Positions 1 through 8,185 of a stretch of DNA of 21,876 nt are shown in pieces. This stretch comes from JAJFVC01 sp039698075. GTDB lineage: Bacteria; Planctomycetota; Planctomycetia; Pirellulales; Thermoguttaceae. The stretch's first letter is position 1. Each line of letters opens with the position of its first letter. The notes beneath the pieces were generated by a model, which saw nothing but the letters and a program-made list of their open reading frames with translations, had not been told where the DNA came from and ran no database searches. The position numbers and the translations under genes were made by a program. Location: assembly GCA_039698075.1 (NCBI GenBank), contig JBDKTJ010000073.1, positions 1 through 21,876 on the forward strand, given 5' to 3'.

Positions 1-551
1 TGGCCGCGCAGTACGAAAGCTGGTCGCTGCCGCTGGCCGTGATTTTGGTCGTGCCGATGTGCCTGTTGAGTTCGATTGTGGGCGTGCTGGTCGCCAAGTC
101 GGATGTGAACATCTTCACGCAGATCGGATTCGTCGTGTTGGTCGGGCTGGCCAGCAAGAACGCCATTTTGATCGTCGAGTTCGCCAAACGGCAGCGCGAG
201 GCGGGCCGAACGCGCCGCGACGCGGCCTTGGAGGCGTGTCATCTGCGGCTGCGGCCGATCGTCATGACCTCGATGGCGTTCATCCTCGGGGTGATTCCGT
301 TGTTGCTGGCGGTCGGCGCGGGCGCCGAGATGCGCCGCACGCTGGGGCTGGCCGTTTTCAGCGGGATGTTGGGCGTCACGCTGTTCGGAATCTTCCTGAC
401 GCCGGTGTTTTTCAACGTGGTCGATTGGCTCGGGTCGACTCGGTTGTTCGATTCGCGTCCGATGCGATGGATTCGCTTTTTGACGTTGGAGATTTTCGCG
501 CTGGGGTTCGTGCTGACGCTTGCAAGACAGTGGCGCGATCGGGAAAAATAG
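1..551 (+). CDS. RND efflux permease, C-terminal part (cut by window start)
   Basis: This is the last ~182 residues of an inner-membrane RND (HAE1/AcrB-like) proton-driven efflux permease; codons run in frame from base 3 and the start lies outside the window. It shows the C-terminal transmembrane block: AQYESWSLPLA, then NIFTQIGFVVLVGL, then KNAILIVEFA (the lysine matches the proton-relay Lys940 of AcrB), RLRPIVMTS, and the GAEMRRTLG...GMLGVTLFGIFLTPVFF segment typical of the family. After the usual end there is a tail with one more hydrophobic stretch (FLTLEIFALGFVLTLA). The next gene, 95 bp downstream, is a full paralogue, so this is a tandem pair. The substrate cannot be told from sequence. 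The family call is secure; the start and any upstream adaptor gene are not visible. Confidence 0.93.
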   Translation, partial: AAQYESWSLPLAVILVVPMCLLSSIVGVLVAKSDVNIFTQIGFVVLVGLASKNAILIVEFAKRQREAGRTRRDAALEACHLRLRPIVMTSMAFILGVIPLLLAVGAGAEMRRTLGLAVFSGMLGVTLFGIFLTPVFFNVVDWLGSTRLFDSRPMRWIRFLTLEIFALGFVLTLARQWRDREK

Positions 552-646
552 CGAGGGGAACGGTGTTGGACGGATCACGCGAAATGGCAGGCGATTGGAT
601 CGTTTCATGATTATGAACACTGAATACTGACAGCGAAAAATATCCC

Positions 647-3600
647 ATGTTTTCCCATTTTTTCATTCAACGCCCGATCTTCGCCTCGGTGCTTTCGATT
701 CTGATCACGTTGGCCGGGGGGATCGCGATGTGGACGCTGCCGGTGGCGCAGTATCCCGACATCACGCCGCCGACGGTCGAAGTGTCGGCGTCCTATCCCG
801 GCGCGGACGCCCGGGTGGTGGCCGACACGGTGGCCTCGCCGATCGAGCAAAAAGTGAACGGCGTCGAGGGCATGCGTTACATGTCGTCGCAATGCACCAA
901 CGACGGCTCGTACACGCTGACGGTGACGTTCGAGCTGGGCGTCGATTTGAACATGGCGCAGGTGTTGGTCCAAAATCGCGTGGCGATGGCGCAGCCGGTG
1001 TTGCCGGAGTTGGTCAATCGCAAGGGCGTGACGGTCAAGAAAAAATCGCCGAACGTGTTGATGATCGTCAATTTGTTTTCGCCCAAGGGCACGCGCGACA
1101 ACCTGTATCTGAGCAACTACGCCACCATTCAGTTGCGCGACGAACTGGCGCGATTGAACGGCGTGGGCGACATCACCTATCTCGGCCAGCGCGACTACAG
1201 CATGCGGTTGTGGCTCGATCCCGAAAAAATGTCGTCGCATCGGATCACCGCCGGCGACGTGGTGTCGGCCGTCCAGCAGCAAAACGCCCAGGTGGCGGCC
1301 GGTCAGATCGGGCAACCGCCGGTGCCGTCGGGCCAGGTGTTTCAGTTCACGATGACCACGCTGGGCCGGCTGGCCGATCCCGAACAATTCGCCGACATGA
1401 TCATCAAGACCGACGCCCAGGGCCGCATCGTCCGAATGCGCGACGTCACGCGGATCGAGCTGGGCGCGCAGGATTACGACCAAAGCTGCACGCTCGACGG
1501 GCGGCCCTCGGTCGCGCTGAGCATCTACCAACTGCCCGGCTCGAACGCCTTGAAAGTGGCCGGGCTGGTCAAGGAGAAAATGCGGGAGCTGAAACGCGGC
1601 TTTCCCGAGGACCTGGACTACGCGATCGTTTACGACACGACGCCGTTCATCACCGAGTCGATTCACGAAGTGCGTCAGACGTTGTTGGACGCGGTGTTGC
1701 TGGTGGCGTTGGTCGTGCTGCTGTTTCTGCAAAATTGGCGGTCGGCCGTGATTCCGTTGGTCGCCGTGCCGGTGGCCATCGTGGGCACGTTCGCCGTGAT
1801 GGCCGCGCTCGGGTTCAGCTTGAACAACCTGACGCTGTTCGGATTGGTCCTGGCCATCGGCATCGTGGTGGACGACGCCATCGTGGTGGTCGAAGCGGTC
1901 GAGTATCACATCGAACGCGGATTGTCGCCGCGCGAGGCCTCGAAAAAGGCGATGAGCCAGGTGTCCGGGCCGGTGATCGCGGTGGGCTTGGTTTTGACCG
2001 CCGTGTTTGTGCCGTGCGCGTTCATCACGGGCATCACGGGCCAGTTTTTCCGGCAATTTGCGCTGACCATCGCCACCTCCACGTTGATCTCGGCGTTCAA
2101 CTCCTTGACGCTCAGCCCGGCGTTGGCGGCCGTGTTGCTGCGTCCGCGCGACAAGCGGCGTTTCGACGTATTGCCGGCGGCGTTGTACGCGCTGCTGGGC
2201 GGTTGGGCGGGCTATGTCTGGCTCGCGCCAATTTGGGCGGGTCGGTTCCAAAACCTTTCGGGCTGGATCGAAAAATGGACGCCGGCCGGTTGGGAGTCTT
2301 GGGCCGCCGTCACGCCGTGGTGGCTGGCCGCCGCCGCCGCGGTCTTTTTGGGGGCGATCGCCGGGCGATGGGCGACCGGTCCGTTCAACTGGATTTTGGG
2401 CCACGCGTTCCGGCTGTTCAACGTCGGGTTCCGACACGTCACCAACGCCTACACCCGCGTGGTCGGTTTGGTGTTGCGACTCAGCGCGCTGGTCCTAGTG
2501 GTTTACGGCGGTCTGCTCGGGCTGACCTATTGGGGGCTGCAAAGCGCTCCGGCCGGTTTCATTCCGATGCAGGACAAAGGCTATCTGCTGGTCAACGTGC
2601 AATTGCCCGACGCCGCGTCGTTGGAACGGACCGAGCGCGTCATGCGTCGGATCGAACGGATCGCCTTGAAAGATCGCGAGCGGTTCGGCGTTGAGCACAC
2701 CGTGGCCATCGCCGGCCAGTCGATTCTGTTGGGCGCCAATGCTCCCAACTTCGGCACGATGTATGTCATGCTCAAGGATTTCCGCGATCGAACGAGCCGG
2801 GGGCTTACGGCCGACGTCATTTCCCGCCGTTTGCAGCGGGAATTTCAGCAGGAGATCCAAAACGGGCTGGTCAATTTGTTCGGGGCTCCGCCGATCGACG
2901 GACTCGGCACGGCCGGCGGATTCAAACTGATTTTGGAGGACCGCGGCGACCATACGCTGCGCGAGTTGCAAACCACGGCCGAGCGCATCGTCGCTCAAGG
3001 CGAGAAGGACGATCGGCTCAAGGATTTGTTCTGCAGTTTTCGGGCCGACACGCCGTGGCTGTTTTTGGACATCGACCGCGACCAAGCCAAAACGATGGGC
3101 GTCTCGACCAGCGAAGTGTTCAATACGCTGCAAGTCTACCTCGGCTCGCTTTACGTCAATGATTTCAACCGGTTTGGCCGCACGTGGCAGGTGAACATCC
3201 AGGCCGACGCCGATTATCGCCGGCGGATCGAGGATCTCAAGCAATACAAGGTGCGCAATGCGGCGGGCGAGATGGTCCCGCTGGGCACGATGGCCACGGT
3301 CCGCGAAATCACCGGGCCCGTGACCATTCAACGCTACAACATGTACCCGTCGGCGTCGATCAACGGCGAGCCCGCCCACGGCACAAGCTCCGGCGAGGCC
3401 ATTCGACGCATGGAGTCGGTCGCCCATCAAAATATGCCGGGCGGCATGAAAACCGAATGGACCGAACTGGCGATGCTTCAGATCGAGACGGGCAACACGG
3501 CGATGTGGGTGTTTCTGCTGGCCGTCGTGCTGGTGTTTTTGGTGTTGGCCGCCCAGTACGAAAGCTGGTCGCTGCCGCTGGCCGTGATTTTGGTCGTGCC

Positions 3601-4018
3601 GATGTGCCTGCTGTTTTCGGTGGCCGGAGTGGTCTTGGCCCAGATGGACATCAATATTTTCACGCAGGTGGGCTTCGTCGTGTTGGTGGGCTTGGCCTGC
3701 AAAAACGCCATCTTGATCGTCGAGTTCGCCGAGCTTCAACATGAAGCCGGGCAACCGGGCCGCGAGGCCACGCTGGCCGCCTGCGAACTTCGACTGCGGC
3801 CGATCGTCATGACGTCGCTGGCGTTCATTATCGGCGTCGTGCCGTTGGTGCTGGCCGAAGGCGCCGGCGCCGAGATGCGACGCACCTTGGGCGTGGCGGT
3901 CTTCGCCGGCATGTTGGGCGTCACGCTGTTCGGCATCTTTTTGACGCCGGTGTTCTATTACGTCATTCAGTGGCTCGGTCAAAGGCTGGCCGAGGCCCGG
4001 TCGAAAACGCCGGAATAA
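647..4018 (+). CDS. RND (HAE1/AcrB-type) multidrug efflux permease
   Basis: A complete 1123-residue inner-membrane RND transporter expected to work with a periplasmic adaptor and an outer-membrane channel. The N-terminus (FFIQRPIFASVLSI) is the family's TM1. The TM4 proton-relay pair is D409-D410 in GIVVDDAIVVVE, and the TM10 lysine is K1019 in CKNAILIVEFAE. Porter-domain motifs such as LPVAQYPDITPPTV and QSAPAGFIPMQDKGYL are present. It is longer than AcrB (~1049 residues). The extra length lies mainly between TM6 and TM7 (about residues 500-590), where two additional hydrophobic stretches occur. The ATG at 647 opens directly on the conserved N-terminus; no convincing Shine-Dalgarno is seen. 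It lies 95 bp after a paralogue and probably shares its transcript. Bases 3546-3610 nearly duplicate bases 1-65. Confidence 0.95.
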   Translation: MFSHFFIQRPIFASVLSILITLAGGIAMWTLPVAQYPDITPPTVEVSASYPGADARVVADTVASPIEQKVNGVEGMRYMSSQCTNDGSYTLTVTFELGVDLNMAQVLVQNRVAMAQPVLPELVNRKGVTVKKKSPNVLMIVNLFSPKGTRDNLYLSNYATIQLRDELARLNGVGDITYLGQRDYSMRLWLDPEKMSSHRITAGDVVSAVQQQNAQVAAGQIGQPPVPSGQVFQFTMTTLGRLADPEQFADMIIKTDAQGRIVRMRDVTRIELGAQDYDQSCTLDGRPSVALSIYQLPGSNALKVAGLVKEKMRELKRGFPEDLDYAIVYDTTPFITESIHEVRQTLLDAVLLVALVVLLFLQNWRSAVIPLVAVPVAIVGTFAVMAALGFSLNNLTLFGLVLAIGIVVDDAIVVVEAVEYHIERGLSPREASKKAMSQVSGPVIAVGLVLTAVFVPCAFITGITGQFFRQFALTIATSTLISAFNSLTLSPALAAVLLRPRDKRRFDVLPAALYALLGGWAGYVWLAPIWAGRFQNLSGWIEKWTPAGWESWAAVTPWWLAAAAAVFLGAIAGRWATGPFNWILGHAFRLFNVGFRHVTNAYTRVVGLVLRLSALVLVVYGGLLGLTYWGLQSAPAGFIPMQDKGYLLVNVQLPDAASLERTERVMRRIERIALKDRERFGVEHTVAIAGQSILLGANAPNFGTMYVMLKDFRDRTSRGLTADVISRRLQREFQQEIQNGLVNLFGAPPIDGLGTAGGFKLILEDRGDHTLRELQTTAERIVAQGEKDDRLKDLFCSFRADTPWLFLDIDRDQAKTMGVSTSEVFNTLQVYLGSLYVNDFNRFGRTWQVNIQADADYRRRIEDLKQYKVRNAAGEMVPLGTMATVREITGPVTIQRYNMYPSASINGEPAHGTSSGEAIRRMESVAHQNMPGGMKTEWTELAMLQIETGNTAMWVFLLAVVLVFLVLAAQYESWSLPLAVILVVPMCLLFSVAGVVLAQMDINIFTQVGFVVLVGLACKNAILIVEFAELQHEAGQPGREATLAACELRLRPIVMTSLAFIIGVVPLVLAEGAGAEMRRTLGVAVFAGMLGVTLFGIFLTPVFYYVIQWLGQRLAEARSKTPE

Positions 4019-4184
4019 GGCCGGGCGGCGTGGGCGCGTGGACCGTGGATGCCGTCTTGAGCGGACATTTCGGCGACCATCTTCCGCAAACTACGGCGAA
4101 CGTCCGGTTGCACTTTGAGCCGGCGCGGCTATGCTTGCGGTGGTTGTTTACGGGTTGCAACGTTTTTTCGTCGGATTTCGGCTC

Positions 4185-4979
4185 ATGGACTTGTCCGTCC
4201 TCGGGGTTCCCATTCGCAATGTGACGCAACGCGAGGCGGTCGCGCTGGTCGAGCCGTCTTTGCGGCGGCGACCGTCGCCGGCCAAGAGCGTTTTTTTCGT
4301 CAACGCCCATACGTTGAACCTTGCGGCGGCCGATCCGACGTTTCGCCGGACGCTCGGCGACGCCGACTTTGTGTTCGCCGACGGCACCGGCGTTCGTTGG
4401 GCCGCGCGGCTGCACGGTGTGCGACTGAAGCAAAATATGGTCGGCACCGATTTCGTGCCCACGCTGTTCCACGAAACCGCCGGCCGGGGATATTCCTATT
4501 TTCTGTTGGGCGCCGATGCGACGACCATCGAACGGGCCGCCGATCACGCGCGAAAAACTTTTGACGGCTGGACGTTGGCCGGGTTTCACCATGGCTACCT
4601 GAACGATGAGGCGTCGCTTGCCGAGGCGATCGAGCGGATCAACGCCGCGCGGCCCGACGTGTTGCTGGTTGGCATGGGCAATCCGCTTCAAGAACGATGG
4701 ATCGAGCGGCATCGGGCCAAACTGGACGCGTCGCTGTGCTTCGGCGTCGGGGGACTGTTCGACCATTGGGCGAAAAACATCTGCCGCGCGCCGCGATGGT
4801 TGCGATGGCTCGGCCACGAATGGTTTTGGCTTCTCTGCCAGCAACCGCGTCAGAAGGCCAAGCGATATTTGGTCGGCAATCCGCTGTTTTTGATCCGCGC
4901 CGCATCGGAACGGCTTGGCCTGCGAGACTTCAGCCCGCCTTCTCGCGCGCCGAGCGAACGAAATGCGGGGCGGGAATGA
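4185..4979 (+). CDS. WecG/TagA/CpsF-family glycosyltransferase
   Basis: A 264-residue protein of the WecB/TagA/CpsF family (GT26). Members transfer N-acetylmannosamine or its uronic acid from UDP onto a lipid-linked sugar at the cytoplasmic membrane during surface polysaccharide synthesis. Visible family motifs are FFVNAHTLN with T43, and ADGTG with D66, matching the Thr and Asp proposed as active-site residues in TagA. Also present are GMGNPLQERWI near residue 165, FGVGGLFD, and a basic/aromatic C-terminus (APRWLRWLGHEWFW) that in TagA helps membrane binding. I chose the ATG at 4185 because the family core begins just after it; an in-frame ATG at 4131 would add 18 hydrophobic residues and cannot be excluded. 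The 3' end overlaps the convergent oxidoreductase gene by 50 bp. The sugar donor is not predictable. Confidence 0.88.
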   Translation: MDLSVLGVPIRNVTQREAVALVEPSLRRRPSPAKSVFFVNAHTLNLAAADPTFRRTLGDADFVFADGTGVRWAARLHGVRLKQNMVGTDFVPTLFHETAGRGYSYFLLGADATTIERAADHARKTFDGWTLAGFHHGYLNDEASLAEAIERINAARPDVLLVGMGNPLQERWIERHRAKLDASLCFGVGGLFDHWAKNICRAPRWLRWLGHEWFWLLCQQPRQKAKRYLVGNPLFLIRAASERLGLRDFSPPSRAPSERNAGRE

Positions 4980-6030
4980 CGTGACGTTGCGGTTCGGCCA
5001 TGGGACCGACCGGGCCGTCCCACGCCGCGTCCCAGCAGTGCGACTGCACACGGTCGAGGATCTGCTCGGCCACGGCCACCGCGTCGCGTCCGGCGGCTCC
5101 GTCCACCCGTGGTTTTTTCGACTCTCGAATCGACGTGATGAAGTCGTCCATCTCGAGGGCCAAGGCGTCGACCGGCTCGAACGACAGCCGCTCTTGCGGA
5201 AGATGCTCTTCGGCGAACCGTTGGCGGCACGGCTCGATTTCCTCGGGCCGCAACGTTTCGACATGGAACTGGCGACGCCGCAACGCCTCGCTCGGACGCA
5301 CCACAAGCGCGGTGCGCGCGGCGAAATCGACTTCGGCCATCGATGCGGCCGACCAAATCTGCATCCGGCGGACCGACTCGGGACTGACTCGCGACGCGGA
5401 CAACGTGGCCACGCAGCCGCATTCAAACTCCAGTCGGGCATTGACCGCGTCTTCGTGGCCGCCGACCACCGAAACGCCCAGCGCGTCGACTTTACGCAGC
5501 GGGCTGCCGACCAGCGACAACACCAGGTCGATGTCGTGAATCATCAGATCGAGCACCGCGCCGACGTCGGTCGACCGGAACGTGAACCCGCTGGTGCGGA
5601 CGGCCTCGATGTATTTCGGGGCGGACACTTGCGAGGCGACGGCCTGAAACGCCGGGTTGAACCGCTCGACGTGGCCGACCTGCAAGGTGACGCCGTGGAG
5701 TCTGGCCAAATCGACGAGGTGGTTTGACTCGGCCAGCGTCGGGCAGATCGGCTTTTCGACCAGCGTGTGAACGCCGGCTTCGAGGCATCGTCGCACCACG
5801 TCGTAATGCAAACTGGTCGGGGCGGCCACGACGACCGCGTCAAGCTGATCGAGTACGGCGTCGCAGTCGGGCAGCGCCGCAGCGCCGCAAGCGTCGGCCA
5901 CGCGTTGGCGAGCGGCGGGCACGGGATCGACGATCGCGGTCAAGGCGACGTCCTTGCGCGCGGCGAGTTTTTGGGCGTGAAATCCGCCCAAGCGTCCGGC
6001 GCCAATCACGGCAAATCGAAGGGGAGACAT
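4930..6030 (-). CDS. Gfo/Idh/MocA oxidoreductase, possible UDP-GlcNAc 3-dehydrogenase (GnnA-like)
   Basis: A 366-residue NAD(P)-dependent sugar dehydrogenase of the Gfo/Idh/MocA family. The Rossmann glycine motif GAGRLG is at 10-15, the catalytic-lysine motif EKP at 92-94 (K93), GHVERFNPAF at 119-128, and DLMIHDIDL at 161-169 (H165). The GHVERFNPA form and the position next to lpxA resemble GnnA, which oxidises UDP-GlcNAc at C3 before transamination by GnnB for amide-linked lipid A; this substrate is inferred. No gnnB-like aminotransferase is in the window. It is the last minus-strand gene of the ompH-lpxC-lpxA group. Its start codon is only 6 bp from the (GGGATTA)n array, so its leader is made of repeats and has no Shine-Dalgarno. 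It converges on and overlaps the glycosyltransferase gene by 50 bp. Confidence 0.88.
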   Translation of the reverse strand: MSPLRFAVIGAGRLGGFHAQKLAARKDVALTAIVDPVPAARQRVADACGAAALPDCDAVLDQLDAVVVAAPTSLHYDVVRRCLEAGVHTLVEKPICPTLAESNHLVDLARLHGVTLQVGHVERFNPAFQAVASQVSAPKYIEAVRTSGFTFRSTDVGAVLDLMIHDIDLVLSLVGSPLRKVDALGVSVVGGHEDAVNARLEFECGCVATLSASRVSPESVRRMQIWSAASMAEVDFAARTALVVRPSEALRRRQFHVETLRPEEIEPCRQRFAEEHLPQERLSFEPVDALALEMDDFITSIRESKKPRVDGAAGRDAVAVAEQILDRVQSHCWDAAWDGPVGPMAEPQRHVIPAPHFVRSAREKAG

Positions 6031-6036
6031 TGGAAG

Positions 6037-6140
6037 GGGATTAGGGATTAGGGATTAGGGATTAGGGATTAGGGATTAGGGATTAGGGATTAGGGATTAG
6101 GGATTAGGGATTAGGGATTAGGGATTAGGGATTAGGGATT
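6037..6140. repeat. Telomere-like tandem heptamer array (GGGATTA)n
   Basis: Fourteen uninterrupted copies of the 7-bp unit GGGATTA (6037-6134) plus a partial copy, with no mismatches visible. Every unit has a G3 run spaced by ATTA, so the plus strand can in principle form G-quadruplexes. On the minus strand, the direction of both flanking genes, it reads (TAATCCC)n and makes up the leader of the oxidoreductase gene. The unit differs from the vertebrate telomere hexamer TTAGGG by one added A; no telomere function is implied. Copy number should vary by slippage. Confidence 0.97.
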
Positions 6141-6180
6141 TTCTCTAGCCCCTAGTCCCTGATCCCTAGCCCCTATTTTT
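6128..6180. terminator. Possible hairpin: last heptamers paired with a degenerate C-rich inverted copy, then T5
   Basis: Just after the array, bases 6145-6175 are a diverged inverted version of the same unit (CCCCTAG, TCCCTGA, TCCCTAG, CCCCTA), ending in T5 at 6176-6180. GGGATTAGGG can pair with CCCTGATCCC, with one wobble in RNA. On the minus strand the structure starts 7 bp after the lpxA stop codon, so it could attenuate read-through into the oxidoreductase gene. Termination activity is inferred. Confidence 0.5.
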
Positions 6181-6182
6181 CG

Positions 6183-6989
6183 TCACGCTGCTTTTCGGTG
6201 TTCTCGGCCGCGACCGTGCATGCCTTCGTGCTGGCCTTGGACGAAACTCAACAGATGGTTGACTTGCGGCAACAGTTGACCGTTGGCGCGAAGCACCTCC
6301 CAGGCGTTTTCCAGACCGACCTTGGCGCGATAGAGCAATTTGTGGGCTTCGGCCAGGGCTTGAAGCACTTGCGGGGAGAAGTTGTTGCGTTTCAGCCCGA
6401 CGATGTTGATGCAATGAGGTCGGGCGGGGCTGCCTTCGACCAGCATGTAGGGCGGCACGTCGTGACGGACTGCGCTCAGCCCGCCGATGAAACTGTAACC
6501 GCCGATCGTGACGAACTGATGGACCGCGACGGCGCCGGAGAACGAGGCGTGATCGTGGACGTGGACGTGGCCGGCCAACAGCGAGCCGTTGGCGAGGATG
6601 ATGTTGTTGCCCAACTGGCAATCGTGGGCCACATGGGAACAGGCCATCAGGAAATTGTGGTCGCCGATCCGCGTGACGCCTTCTTCCTTTTCCGACGCCC
6701 GATTGATCGTGACGCACTCGCGGATGATGTTGTGATCGCCGATCTGGACTTTCGTGTCGGCGCCGGTGTAGCTGATGTCTTGCGGTTCGCCGCCGAGGAC
6801 GACGTTCGGATAGAGGTGGTTATAGCAGCCGATCGTGACGTTGCCCATCAGGGTGACGCTATTTTCAAGCCGGGTGCCGCGTCCGATGTGAGCCTTGGGC
6901 CCGATGACGCAATAGGGGCCGATCTCGACGTCGTCTTCGATTTCGGCGCGGCTGTCAATCGAGGCGTTGTCGGCGAAAAAAGTGGCCAT
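6183..6989 (-). CDS. lpxA: Acyl-ACP--UDP-N-acetylglucosamine O-acyltransferase LpxA
   Basis: A 268-residue cytoplasmic enzyme for the first step of lipid A synthesis, moving a hydroxyacyl chain from acyl carrier protein to UDP-GlcNAc. The N-terminal two thirds is a left-handed beta-helix of hexapeptide repeats (for example VEIGPYCVIGPKAHIGRGT and VTIGCYNHLYPNVVLG). The catalytic base is H122 in HVAHDCQLGN, matching His125 of the E. coli enzyme. AVHQFVTIG follows near 155, and an alpha-helical C-terminal domain starts at about residue 200. The length is normal. The ATG at 6989 has a good Shine-Dalgarno (AAGGAG, about 9 bases upstream). It lies 136 bp after lpxC and before the Gfo/Idh gene. Whether it acts on the 3-OH or a 3-amino sugar is open. 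Confidence 0.96.
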   Translation of the reverse strand: MATFFADNASIDSRAEIEDDVEIGPYCVIGPKAHIGRGTRLENSVTLMGNVTIGCYNHLYPNVVLGGEPQDISYTGADTKVQIGDHNIIRECVTINRASEKEEGVTRIGDHNFLMACSHVAHDCQLGNNIILANGSLLAGHVHVHDHASFSGAVAVHQFVTIGGYSFIGGLSAVRHDVPPYMLVEGSPARPHCINIVGLKRNNFSPQVLQALAEAHKLLYRAKVGLENAWEVLRANGQLLPQVNHLLSFVQGQHEGMHGRGREHRKAA

Positions 6990-7125
6990 GTCCGCGACTC
7001 CTTCACGGTGCTGATTGTTCCCGCTCGCGAAGTGCGAGCTAGTTTCCTAGGACCGACTCCAAAACACGCGACACTTCGTCAGTTTCGGCCATGGGAGGCC
7101 GAGTTGATGTTTCTCAAATGGATTC

Positions 7126-8001
7126 TTAGGCGGATCGTTTCCACTGTTCCTGCCGTTGCTCGTCGGCGACGATCTGGCGGACCAACTCGGCGTTGAGCCG
7201 ATGCCCGCTGCGAAAGGCGACGAATCGCCCGACCAGATCGCAGCCGGCCAACGCCAGATCGCCGACCATGTCGGACAACTTGTGCCGGACGCACTCGTCG
7301 GGAAATCGCAACGTGTTGTCGATCGGGCCCCGGGGTCCGTACACCAGCAGATCTTGACACGTTGCCCGCTGGCCGAGGCCTTGTTTTTTCAGCGCCTCGG
7401 CCTCCGATTCGAGCAGGAACGTGCGGCTTGGGGCCAGATTCATGCGGAAGTGGCGAGGCGAGAGCGACAATTCAAGCGACTGACGGCCGATCGGATTGCC
7501 GGCTCCGTAATCGAGTTCGTAAGAAAGGATCGTTTTTTCGGAACGGCAGGGCCTCGCCTCGATCCAACTCCGCTCGTCGCCCAAGCGGATCGTTCGGGTG
7601 ATGGCTTTACGAGGCCGGGCGATGTCTTGCTCGACGACGCCGACGGCCGAGATGGCGTCGACGAACGGCAGGCAGGAGCCATCGCAGCCGGGCATTTCGG
7701 TCCGATCCACGCAGATCTCACAGTTGTCGACCTCGAGGCCGGACAGTGCGGCCATGATGTGCTCGACCATCTCGACGCTGGCCTGGCCGCAACGGAGCGT
7801 AGTGCGGAGCGGCATCTCGAAGCGGTTGTGGATTGTCGCGGGGATTCGCGGGCAGCCGTCCAGGTCGGTGCGGACGAAGACAATGCCCGAGTCGGCCGGA
7901 GCAGGCCGGAACTCCACGCGAATGTCCTCGCCGCTCCAATAGCCCACGCCGGAAACCGTGGCGGGGGCAGCGATCGTTTGCTGATTTCGTCGTGAGTGCA
8001 T
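7126..8001 (-). CDS. lpxC: UDP-3-O-acyl-N-acetylglucosamine deacetylase LpxC
   Basis: A 291-residue zinc-dependent deacetylase, the committed step of lipid A synthesis in the cytoplasm. Zinc and active-site residues are all present: E80-H81 in VEHIMAALSGLEVDN, H240 and D244 in RHKLSDMVGDLALAG, and H267 in FRSGHRLN. The MPGCDGS loop (103-109) follows the first subdomain as in known LpxC. The size is that of stand-alone LpxC, so it is not the LpxC-FabZ fusion found in some phyla. The ATG at 8001 is chosen because the upstream in-frame extension is a low-complexity translation of intergenic DNA; no clear Shine-Dalgarno is visible. Upstream is ompH (241 bp gap), downstream lpxA. lpxD and fabZ, often found here, are absent. 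Confidence 0.96.
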   Translation of the reverse strand: MHSRRNQQTIAAPATVSGVGYWSGEDIRVEFRPAPADSGIVFVRTDLDGCPRIPATIHNRFEMPLRTTLRCGQASVEMVEHIMAALSGLEVDNCEICVDRTEMPGCDGSCLPFVDAISAVGVVEQDIARPRKAITRTIRLGDERSWIEARPCRSEKTILSYELDYGAGNPIGRQSLELSLSPRHFRMNLAPSRTFLLESEAEALKKQGLGQRATCQDLLVYGPRGPIDNTLRFPDECVRHKLSDMVGDLALAGCDLVGRFVAFRSGHRLNAELVRQIVADEQRQEQWKRSA

Positions 8002-8147
8002 CGCAAGGGAACCGCAAAAATGGAAAGAGGCGTTGACGCGAGGCTCGCGCGGTTGCGCAGGGTCGGCGTCGGCCGCCGCTTTCGCTGTTGAGAAGAACGG
8101 TTTCGAGTCGCCAGTCATCCGTGACCAAGTAAAGGGAAGGGCTGAAG

Positions 8148-8185
8148 GTCGGCGTCGCGTCGGCCCTCCATGGCCGGACGCCGAC
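8148..8185. other. Strong palindromic hairpin in the ompH-lpxC gap
   Basis: GTCGGCGTC (8148-8156) and its exact reverse complement GACGCCGAC (8177-8185) enclose a second inverted pair, CGGCC/GGCCG, giving a nested stem. A smaller pair, GGCGGC (8202-8207)/GCCGCC (8221-8226), follows. No T-run follows on either strand, so a standard terminator is unlikely; an attenuator, RNA-processing site or REP-like element are options. The rest of the 241-bp gap (8002-8242) holds no gene I can support. Confidence 0.55.

Noticed and set aside
611..2437. 608-codon minus-strand open frame opposite the RND pump (and another at 2495-3982)
   Set aside because: Composition is extreme (His, Arg, Gln, Asp) with no motif, while the plus strand encodes a full RND transporter.
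4104..4136. Promoter before the WecG-like gene (TTGCAC, 16 bp, TATGCT)
   Set aside because: The -35 match is only 3/6 and the second in-frame ATG overlaps the -10 region; too weak to annotate.
6037..6140. CRISPR array or telomere
   Set aside because: A gapless 7-bp tandem unit has no spacers, and it sits inside a gene cluster rather than at a replicon end as far as this window shows.
6198..7196. Plus-strand open frame opposite lpxA, and a similar one opposite the porin (9094-10413)
   Set aside because: Both are antisense to clearly identified genes and show no family motifs.
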